Of a DNA stretch of 9,427 nt, positions 1 through 5,748 are shown piece after piece. Numbering within the stretch: position 1 is the first letter of the stretch; every line of letters begins with the position of its first letter. The position numbers and the translations under genes were made by a program. The DNA is from Dehalococcoidales bacterium (GTDB lineage: Bacteria; Chloroflexota; Dehalococcoidia; Dehalococcoidales; GCA-2688105). The DNA is taken from the NCBI GenBank assembly GCA_030640255.1, contig DAOWJS010000033.1, positions 1-9,427 of the forward strand, read 5' to 3'. The notes below the pieces were generated by a model, which searched no databases, had not been told where the DNA came from, and saw only the letters and a program-made list of their open reading frames with translations.

Positions 1-1188
1 CCCCTTCACCTGAGCGAGTTTAACCGGGTGCTGGGTGGAGGACTGGTAGCCGGCTCCCTGGTGCTCATCGGCGGCGAACCCGGTATTGGCAAATCAACCC
101 TCCTGCTTCAGGTCTCAGCTCCAGTGGCGCCGACTCGGGGTAAGGTGGTCTACGTTTCCGGTGAGGAAACCCTGCATCAGGTTAAGCTCAGGTCTGAGCG
201 TCTGGGGGTAACCGGCGAAAAGCTCTACCTCCTGGCTGAGACCGACCTTGAGGTTATCCTGAACCAGATTGAGCAGTTACAACCTAGCCTGGTGGTTATT
301 GATTCTATCCAAGCTGTCTATTTCCCTGAGCTAGATGCAGCACCGGGCAGCATAACCCAGGTGCGAGAGTGCACCCTACGGCTTATGCGCTGGGCAAAGC
401 TCAGCGGGGTGCCTATTTTTATCACCGGGCATGTAACCAAGGAAGGAGCTATTGCTGGACCTCGGGTGCTGGAGCACATTGTTGATGCGGTGCTATACCT
501 TGAGGGTGAGCCGTTTAGTGCTTACCGACTACTGCGTTGCGTAAAAAACCGCTTTGGCTCTACCCATGAAGTAGGTGTCTTTGAGATGAAGCCGCAGGGC
601 TTGGTGGAGGTGGACAATCCATCGCAGGCATTCCTATCCCAGCGGTGGGGTGAGGCTATAGGCTCAACAGTAGTGCCCACCCTTGAAGGTAGCCGACCCC
701 TGCTGGTGGAGATTCAAGCCCTGACTAATCCTACCAGCTTTGGCTTACCCCGGCGCACCGCCAACGGCGTTGATTTTGGTCGGTTGTTGCTGATTACGGC
801 GGTGCTGACCAGGCGAGTCGGCTTAAAGCTGGGTAATCAGGATATTATAGTTAATGTTACCGGCGGGCTTAAAATTGGCGAGCCAGCGGCTGATTTAGGC
901 ATTGCCCTGTCTATTGCCTCCAGCTTCCGTGACACGGGGGTTGACCCGCAACTGGCGGCGGTGGGGGAGGTGGGGTTGAGCGGAGAACTACGCGCCGTTT
1001 CTCAGCTAGACCGGCGGATAAGCGAGGCGACCCGCCTGGGCTTCAAGCGCTGCCTGGTGCCTAAAACCAGCGCCAGGGTCAGCCCAGCCCCTAAAAGCAT
1101 TGAGCTTATCCCGGTCAGCACCCTGAGGGAAGCCATAAGCATCGGGCTGGTCAGGGGTAAGGCAAGAAGTAAAGCTAACGAGGATTGA
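1..1188 (+). CDS. radA: DNA repair protein RadA (Sms), 5'-truncated by window edge
   Basis: RadA is a RecA-related ATPase that helps process recombination intermediates and drives branch migration during DNA repair. The reading frame is open from base 1, and its first codons (PLHLSEFNRVLGGG) already match the RadA core, so the GTG at 28 is internal and the true start lies upstream. Visible landmarks are Walker A (GEPGIGKST, about 73-99), a Walker B-like LVVIDSIQ (about 289-312), the RadA signature KNRFG (544-558), and a C-terminal Lon-protease-like domain (about 700-1150). By comparison with the usual length of about 455-460 residues, roughly 70 N-terminal residues, including the four-cysteine zinc finger, are missing from view. 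The stop is TGA at 1186-1188, and the glycosyltransferase gene follows after 10 bases. The family assignment is secure; whether the zinc finger is present cannot be seen. Confidence 0.96.
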   Translation, partial: PLHLSEFNRVLGGGLVAGSLVLIGGEPGIGKSTLLLQVSAPVAPTRGKVVYVSGEETLHQVKLRSERLGVTGEKLYLLAETDLEVILNQIEQLQPSLVVIDSIQAVYFPELDAAPGSITQVRECTLRLMRWAKLSGVPIFITGHVTKEGAIAGPRVLEHIVDAVLYLEGEPFSAYRLLRCVKNRFGSTHEVGVFEMKPQGLVEVDNPSQAFLSQRWGEAIGSTVVPTLEGSRPLLVEIQALTNPTSFGLPRRTANGVDFGRLLLITAVLTRRVGLKLGNQDIIVNVTGGLKIGEPAADLGIALSIASSFRDTGVDPQLAAVGEVGLSGELRAVSQLDRRISEATRLGFKRCLVPKTSARVSPAPKSIELIPVSTLREAISIGLVRGKARSKANED

Positions 1189-1198
1189 GTGTAATTAC

Positions 1199-2188
1199 AT
1201 GGTATATGGTAATAAATCAGGGGACACAGGGGTTGTCCTCTCGGATACGACTAGTGTGAAGCCTCTGCAGGCAGAGATGACCATTGATGTTGTCATCCCT
1301 GCGTTCAATGAGGGAAGCTGTATTGAGGGCTCGCTGCATGATGTGATGGTGGCAAGGCAGCACAACTGGTTTCAAATCCAAAATATCTACGTGATTTCGG
1401 ATGCGTCTACGGATCAAACGGACAGTGTTGTGCAACAAGCTTCCCGGAGAGACACGAGAATGAGGCTAATCAGGAAACAGGAGAGGAAAGGTAAGCAGGA
1501 CTCAATAAACCTGGCGTTTTCGGTCACCGACGCCGACGTTATTGTTTTTATTGATGCTGATGTGAGGTCAGCCAGTGAACATAGCCTAGCCAAGCTGCTA
1601 CACCACTTCCGTGATGGTAAAACTGTGCTGGTTCAGGGTGGCCTCGTCCGTGTCCACCCCGGCTTTACCCTCCATCCTGCGAAGCTGGCAGGCCATTTTG
1701 ACTGGATACTGGTAGACAAGAGCAGAAGGCGAAAAGCCCTCTCATGGTGGAGTATAGATGGACGGGTAATGGCTCTATCAAGAGACTTTTACCGACATCT
1801 TGTGTTGCCTTGTTCTCTCGCCGATGACCAGTTCATCTTCTACTCTTGCATTCAACAGGGTGGTAAGTTTGTATGGGCAGACGACGCCATCTTCTATTAT
1901 GGGCCGCCCGAGTCGATAGCAGATTTCAGTCACCAGTGGAGCCGGTACTTCTTCTACACCAAGAAATCGCGTCAATACTTCGGCGAAGAGCTCGTAGATA
2001 GAAATATGAGCGCTCCCGGCCTACGGCGGACAATCATATCTTGCTTCCTTCGTCATCCCCTCTGTGGACTGATGTGGGTCTTATGCTATGCCATAAGCAG
2101 GGTTGAGTTCATGCTTAGGGTTAATTTCCACAAATATGAACGTGGTTTATTCTGGACAAAATCCACTCCGCTAAAAACCAATAAATAG
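1199..2188 (+). CDS. Family 2 (GT-A fold) glycosyltransferase
   Basis: This is a probable membrane-associated glycosyltransferase that moves a sugar from a nucleotide-sugar donor; donor and acceptor cannot be told from sequence. GT2 features in order are the nucleotide-binding start VVIPAFNE (residues 31-38), ISDASTDQT (66-74), the metal-binding DxD in FIDADV (D119, D121), a candidate catalytic acidic pair ADD (208-210), and QWSRY (246-250), which resembles the Q/RxxRW motif of processive and related GT2 enzymes. A single hydrophobic stretch (about 278-305) may anchor the C-terminus. The start at 1199 has only a weak, distant GAGG (1180-1183). An alternative ATG at 1277 sits just before the conserved domain, so the first 26 residues are uncertain. 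It follows radA by 10 bases and may be read from the same transcript, but its function looks unrelated. The 3' end is AT-richer than radA, which is weak evidence for later arrival. Confidence 0.85.
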   Translation: MVYGNKSGDTGVVLSDTTSVKPLQAEMTIDVVIPAFNEGSCIEGSLHDVMVARQHNWFQIQNIYVISDASTDQTDSVVQQASRRDTRMRLIRKQERKGKQDSINLAFSVTDADVIVFIDADVRSASEHSLAKLLHHFRDGKTVLVQGGLVRVHPGFTLHPAKLAGHFDWILVDKSRRRKALSWWSIDGRVMALSRDFYRHLVLPCSLADDQFIFYSCIQQGGKFVWADDAIFYYGPPESIADFSHQWSRYFFYTKKSRQYFGEELVDRNMSAPGLRRTIISCFLRHPLCGLMWVLCYAISRVEFMLRVNFHKYERGLFWTKSTPLKTNK

Positions 2189-2238
2189 TAATTCTTCCAT
2201 AGGTAACCATTGCAGCATAAATACAAAAGCATCCATTT

Positions 2239-2315
2239 TTAATAACTATTAGCTTGCCCGATATAATTACGGACACTATTTAGTGGTAGATATAGCGCCT
2301 GTTTTGCTTTATAAT
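2239..2315 (+). promoter_or_regulatory. Two candidate sigma70-type promoters upstream of ispD
   Basis: The 143-base gap between the glycosyltransferase and ispD is AT-rich (17 of 60 bases are G or C in 2221-2280). It holds two exact TATAAT hexamers, at 2262-2267 and 2310-2315. Each has a 4/6 match to TTGACA exactly 17 bases upstream: TTAATA at 2239-2244 and TAGATA at 2287-2292. Transcription from the second would begin about 10 bases before the ispD ATG at 2332, giving a very short leader. An 8-base inverted repeat, TAGCTTGC (2250-2257) and GCAAGCTA (2321-2328), brackets the downstream promoter. No ribosome binding site stronger than AGAAG is visible before ispD. AT-rich spacers can produce TATAAT by chance, so this is a prediction. 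Confidence 0.5.
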
Positions 2316-2331
2316 CAGAAGCAAGCTAGAT

Positions 2332-3024
2332 ATGAAGACAAATAGTCAGCAGAAAGTAGGCGCGGTGATTGCGGCTGCTGGTGAGAGCCAGCGGATGGCT
2401 GGGGTAGATAAGGCGTGGTCCCTATTAGGCGGGAAGCCTATTTTAGTCCGGGTGGTTGATACCTTCCAGGGGTGTAACCTTATTGACCAGATTGTTATTG
2501 TCCTGAGTAAGCAAAATCTGGAGCGGTGCCGACAGTTGATAGCCGAGCAAGGGTGGTCAAAGGTAACCGATGTTTGTCTTGGCGGCAAGCGGCGTCAGGA
2601 TTCTGTGGCGGCCGGACTCAGCCGACTTAACCACTGCCACTGGGTAGTAATCCACGACGGGGCTAGACCGTTACTGACCGAAGACCTAATCTGCCGGGGG
2701 CTGACCGAAGCCCAGGAAACCGGTGCGGCGGCAGCGGCGGTGCCAATTACCGATACCATTAAGGTAGCTGGGGATGACCGGCTCGTCCAGCAGACACCGC
2801 CGCGGCATAGCCTGTGGGCGGTGCAGACCCCCCAGGTATTCCGTTTTGATATAATAGCTGAAGCCTACCGCCAGACAAAGGGTGAGGTGACCGATGATGC
2901 CTCTCTGGTAGAGCAGTTGGGCTACCGGGTTAAGCTATATATGGGCGCTTATGATAATATAAAGGTAACTACGCCCGATGACCTGGCTTTAGCTGAGACT
3001 TTGTGGCAAAAACGAGGTAAGTAG
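2332..3024 (+). CDS. ispD: 2-C-methyl-D-erythritol 4-phosphate cytidylyltransferase
   Basis: IspD catalyses the third step of the MEP (non-mevalonate) isoprenoid pathway, joining CTP and methylerythritol phosphate to give CDP-methylerythritol in the cytoplasm. The 230-residue length is normal. Diagnostic features are the nucleotide-binding AAAGESQRM (14-22) with R21 and K27, DGARP (109-113), R158 and VQTPQ (165-169) near the substrate site, TDDA (187-190), and NIKVTTPDDL (209-218) with K211. The usual PKQ after the glycine-rich loop reads DKA here; the catalytic lysine is kept. The start at 2332 places the conserved core at residue 9, and the AT-rich spacer upstream excludes a longer start. 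The stop lies one base before the ispF ATG, so the two genes are probably translated together. The intermediate kinase gene ispE is not in this window. Confidence 0.97.
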   Translation: MKTNSQQKVGAVIAAAGESQRMAGVDKAWSLLGGKPILVRVVDTFQGCNLIDQIVIVLSKQNLERCRQLIAEQGWSKVTDVCLGGKRRQDSVAAGLSRLNHCHWVVIHDGARPLLTEDLICRGLTEAQETGAAAAAVPITDTIKVAGDDRLVQQTPPRHSLWAVQTPQVFRFDIIAEAYRQTKGEVTDDASLVEQLGYRVKLYMGAYDNIKVTTPDDLALAETLWQKRGK

Positions 3025-3025
3025 G

Positions 3026-3505
3026 ATGCGTATTGGCATAGGCTTTGATGCCCACTCCCTGACTCCCGGACGCCGTCTGGTGCTGGGAGGGGTGGACATA
3101 CCCTTTGCTAAGGGGCTTAGCGGCTGGAGCGATGCCGATGTGCTGACCCATGCCATAATTGATGCCCTGCTCGGGGCAGCGGCTCTGGGAGATATAGGTA
3201 GCCATTTTCCCCCCGGCGAGCCACAATACAAGGATATTTCCAGTCTGGTTCTGCTTAAACGGGTAAGGGAAGAGCTGGCAGAAAGTGGCTGGCAGATAGA
3301 AAATGTTGATGCTACCATTGTCGCTGAGCAGCCTAAACTTGGTGATTTTATTGACCGGATGCGGCAACAACTAAGCCAGATACTGGGTATTGCTCCCAGC
3401 CAGGTGAGTGTGAAGGCAAGCACCTCAGCCCAGTTGGGTTTTGTGGGGCGGGGGGAGGGGATAGCCGTTTGGGCGGTGGCAATGATAGCAAGCGTTTCCG
3501 ATTAG
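3026..3505 (+). CDS. ispF: 2-C-methyl-D-erythritol 2,4-cyclodiphosphate synthase
   Basis: IspF is a homotrimeric metal-dependent enzyme that cyclises CDP-methylerythritol 2-phosphate to methylerythritol cyclodiphosphate with loss of CMP, two steps after IspD in the MEP pathway. Its 159 residues are the standard size. The metal ligands D8 and H10 (GFDAH) and H42 (SDADVLTHA) are present. So are the family blocks IIDALLGAAALGDIG, VDATIVAEQPKL and, near the end, SVKASTSAQLGFVGRGEGI. Residue 34, histidine in E. coli IspF, is tryptophan here (LSGWSDADV). The ATG at 3026 follows the ispD stop by a single base, and GAGGT at about 3014-3018 inside ispD is the likely ribosome binding site, which points to coupled translation. 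Identification is secure. Confidence 0.97.
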   Translation: MRIGIGFDAHSLTPGRRLVLGGVDIPFAKGLSGWSDADVLTHAIIDALLGAAALGDIGSHFPPGEPQYKDISSLVLLKRVREELAESGWQIENVDATIVAEQPKLGDFIDRMRQQLSQILGIAPSQVSVKASTSAQLGFVGRGEGIAVWAVAMIASVSD

Positions 3506-3509
3506 CCTA

Positions 3510-3538
3510 TTGAGGTATGGGTTTGATGCCGTTAAATT
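3510..3538 (+). promoter_or_regulatory. Weak candidate promoter for cysE-cysS
   Basis: TTGAGG (3510-3515) and TAAATT (3533-3538) are separated by 17 bases, each matching the sigma70 consensus at 4 of 6 positions. Transcription would begin near 3545 and produce a leader of about 115 bases containing the folded region before cysE. Read-through from ispF is an equally good source of cysE message. Confidence 0.3.
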
Positions 3539-3560
3539 ATTTAGTAAATCAGATAAGTGA

Positions 3561-3650
3561 GGAAATCTGCTTTCCCAGGGCGCTGAACTGCGTCTGTTCC
3601 CTGCCCCAGCTTTCTGGGGCAACCGGGAAATAAAGTTCAGTTGGGGGGAG
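3561..3650 (+). promoter_or_regulatory. Structured leader RNA upstream of cysE (putative cis-regulatory element)
   Basis: Nested complementary segments fill the gap before cysE. The core hairpin is TGCCCCAG (3602-3609), a four-base loop CTTT, then CTGGGGCA (3614-3621). It extends below as TTCCC (3597-3601) with GGGAA (3625-3629), leaving an ACC bulge (3622-3624). An enclosing helix joins CTGAAC (3583-3588) to GTTCAG (3635-3640). Outside that, CCCAG (3574-3578) can pair with TTGGG (3641-3645), which runs into the G-rich ribosome binding region GGGGGGAG (3643-3650), 10 bases before the cysE ATG. An alternative hairpin, GGAAA (3561-3565) with TTTCC (3571-3575), would compete for the same C residues and free that region. 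No run of T follows the core hairpin, so a canonical intrinsic terminator is unlikely; control of translation is one reading. It could also be a small palindromic repeat without regulatory role. The pairings are seen directly; function is inferred. Confidence 0.5.
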
Positions 3651-3660
3651 AATTAGTTCC

Positions 3661-4302
3661 ATGTCACTTATCACCAGCATTAAAAAGGATATTAGAGCCG
3701 TTTTTGAGCATGACCCAGCCGCTACCAGCACCATAGAAATACTGCTGGCTTATCCCGGGTTTCATGCCCGCCAGTGGCACCGGCTGGCTCATACCCTGTT
3801 CCGGTGGCATATTCCGGTTCTACCTCGGCTTATATCTCACCTTAACCGGTTTTTTACCGGCATAGAAATCCACCCCGGGGCTAAGATTGGCGAAGGGTTT
3901 TTTATTGACCATGGTATGGGAGTGGTGATTGGCGAGACCTCAGAGATTGGCGACAATGTTACTCTATATCAAGGGGTAACCCTGGGCGGTACCAGCCACC
4001 AGCGGACCAAGCGCCATCCTACTCTAGGCAACAAGGTTGTGGTCGGAGTTGGCGCCCAGCTTATTGGAGCCATTACTATTGGGGAAAATACCAAGGTTGG
4101 TGCCGGCTCGGTGGTGGTAAATTCGGTGCCAGCTAATGCCACCGTGGTTGGGGTGCCGGGACGGGTGGTAGCCATTAGAAATCCCGATACCGACACTATT
4201 GAGAGGTTACCTGACCCGGTATGGGAGAAGCTGGAGGCTATAGAAAAGCGAGTAGCCGAGATGGAAAAGCGTCTGGCTGTAGGAGAAAGGAAGCCAAGAT
4301 GA
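3661..4302 (+). CDS. cysE: Serine O-acetyltransferase (short, Bacillus-type)
   Basis: CysE transfers an acetyl group from acetyl-CoA to L-serine, making O-acetylserine, the committed precursor of cysteine. At 213 residues it is the short form, lacking about 60 N-terminal residues of the E. coli enzyme. Residues 67-165 form a left-handed beta-helix of hexapeptide repeats with the family block IEIHPGAKIGEGFFIDHG. H84 corresponds to the catalytic histidine (E. coli H158), and E69 stands where E. coli has D143, as I recall for Bacillus-type enzymes. GVPGRVV (164-170) closes the helix, followed by LPDPV and a short charged, possibly coiled-coil tail (187-205). The protein ends in RKPR rather than the terminal isoleucine with which E. 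coli CysE docks into CysK, so the classic cysteine synthase complex may not form. The start ATG at 3661 follows GGGGGGAG. The stop overlaps the cysS start. Confidence 0.95.
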   Translation: MSLITSIKKDIRAVFEHDPAATSTIEILLAYPGFHARQWHRLAHTLFRWHIPVLPRLISHLNRFFTGIEIHPGAKIGEGFFIDHGMGVVIGETSEIGDNVTLYQGVTLGGTSHQRTKRHPTLGNKVVVGVGAQLIGAITIGENTKVGAGSVVVNSVPANATVVGVPGRVVAIRNPDTDTIERLPDPVWEKLEAIEKRVAEMEKRLAVGERKPR

Positions 4303-5741
4303 AGGTATTTAACACCCTCTCCGGGAAAAAGGAGGAGTTTTTACCCCAGGGCGATGAAGTCAAGATGTATGTCTGTGGGGTTACTCCCTATAGTGATTGC
4401 CACATAGGTCATGGCATGAGCTATGTTATTTTTGACGTTATCCGACGCTATCTTCAGTTTCGCGGCTATAAGGTAAAGTATGTGCAGAATATCACTGATA
4501 TTGACGATAAGATTATAGACCGGGCTGGTAAGCTTGGTATTTCTACTCGTGAGCTGGCGGAGAGATACGCTAGTAGCTATTTTGAGGATATGGATGCCCT
4601 GAATATTGGTCGGGCTGACATTTACCCCCGGGCTACCGAGGAGATACCCAAGATTATTGAGGTGATACAGGGCTTAATAGATAAGGGATATGCCTACCCG
4701 GCACAGGGTAGCGTCTATTTCCGGGTGAGGAATGTTGCCGACTATGGCAGGCTGGCTCACCGCAGCCTGGAATCAATGATGGCCGGGGCACGAATAGAGG
4801 TTGGAGAGGCAAAGGAGCACCCTATGGATTTTGTCCTGTGGAAGGCATCAAAGCCCGGTGAGCCATTCTGGGAAAGCCCGTGGGGTAAGGGGAGGCCAGG
4901 CTGGCATATTGAGTGCAGTGCTATGTCTCTGAAATACCTGGGTAATACCCTTGACATTCATGGTGGGGGGCAGGACCTTGTCTTCCCCCATCACGAGAAC
5001 GAGATAGCCCAGTCGGAGAGCTTTACCGGGGTAAAACCGTTTGTTAAATACTGGCTGCATAACGGGCTGGTGCAGCTTGGTGAAGAGAAGATGAGCAAAT
5101 CCCTGGGCAACCTCATACCTCTCAAGGAAGCATTGGCGAGGTACAGTGCTGATGCCATCCGCATCTTTATCCTTAGCTCTCACTACCGCAGTCCCCTTAC
5201 CTACTCTGGAGAGGGGCTGGAAGCCGCCGAGAGAGGAGCCGATAGACTGCGCCAGGCAGCTCATGGCGAAGGTGAAGGTGAGAAAGTTAGTGAGGGGATA
5301 GATATTGAGTCTTACCGAAACCGATTCATTAAGGCTATGGATGATGATTTTAACTCTGCTCAAGCAGTGGCGACCCTTTTTGAATTAGCCAGAGACATCA
5401 ACCGGGCTGACGAAGCCGAATATGAGGTGGTAGGAGCACGACAGGCACTACTGGAGCTAGCCGATATACTGGGCTTAACCCTCAAACAACCAGACAAGCC
5501 AACTCTTGATGCCAAGTCCTACTCGGATATCGTTGGTGCTGTTAGTGTTCTACCCCCTGAGACCAAACAATGGCAGCCTGCCGAGGGTGAGTCCTATATT
5601 GAGCACCTGATTTGGCTGCGCAATCAACTCAGGGCAGACAAACAATGGCAGCAGGCCGATATCATCCGGGCTAAACTTGATGAGCTGGGCATAGCCCTGG
5701 AGGATACCCCTAAAGGCACGGTGTGGAAGAGAAAGAGATAG
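4299..5741 (+). CDS. cysS: Cysteinyl-tRNA synthetase
   Basis: CysS is the class I synthetase that attaches cysteine to tRNA-Cys, using ATP. The start chosen is the ATG at 4299, which overlaps the cysE stop as ATGA and has AAAGG (4286-4290) upstream. The frame stays open to an ATG at 4221, but that would add 26 non-family residues inside cysE. The product is 480 residues, close to the usual 460-480. The signature HIGH is at 35-38 and KMSKS at 264-268. The zinc ligands are C26, C206 (in WHIEC), H231 and E235 (in HHENE). The C-terminal part (about 310-480) is the helical and anticodon-binding region ending in the common GTVWKRK motif. With cysE it forms a cysteine supply-and-use pair, the same pairing as in Bacillus subtilis. 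The stop at 5739-5741 faces an opposing gene seven bases away. Confidence 0.97.
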   Translation: MKVFNTLSGKKEEFLPQGDEVKMYVCGVTPYSDCHIGHGMSYVIFDVIRRYLQFRGYKVKYVQNITDIDDKIIDRAGKLGISTRELAERYASSYFEDMDALNIGRADIYPRATEEIPKIIEVIQGLIDKGYAYPAQGSVYFRVRNVADYGRLAHRSLESMMAGARIEVGEAKEHPMDFVLWKASKPGEPFWESPWGKGRPGWHIECSAMSLKYLGNTLDIHGGGQDLVFPHHENEIAQSESFTGVKPFVKYWLHNGLVQLGEEKMSKSLGNLIPLKEALARYSADAIRIFILSSHYRSPLTYSGEGLEAAERGADRLRQAAHGEGEGEKVSEGIDIESYRNRFIKAMDDDFNSAQAVATLFELARDINRADEAEYEVVGARQALLELADILGLTLKQPDKPTLDAKSYSDIVGAVSVLPPETKQWQPAEGESYIEHLIWLRNQLRADKQWQQADIIRAKLDELGIALEDTPKGTVWKRKR

Positions 5742-5748
5742 CCTAATG

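Noticed and set aside
28..1188. GTG at 28 as the radA start
   Set aside because: The frame is open to base 1 and the preceding residues (PLHLSEFNR) are conserved RadA sequence.
1217..1975. Minus-strand open frames inside the glycosyltransferase gene
   Set aside because: They overlap a gene with clear GT2 motifs and show no recognisable protein features.
3597..3634. Intrinsic terminator of ispF
   Set aside because: The hairpin is strong, but it is followed by ATAAAGTTCAG rather than a run of T.
3506..3660. A tRNA-Cys T-box leader before cysE, as in Bacillus subtilis
   Set aside because: The conserved T-box core (AGGGTGGNACCGCG) is absent. The nearest stretch, GGGGCAACCGGG, does not fit, no TGGA anticipating tRNA-Cys is seen in a suitable place, and no terminator T tract follows.
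4221..4298. Upstream ATG at 4221 as the cysS start
   Set aside because: It lies inside cysE and adds 26 residues not found in the family. The ATGA overlap at 4299 has a better ribosome binding site and begins at the usual N-terminus.
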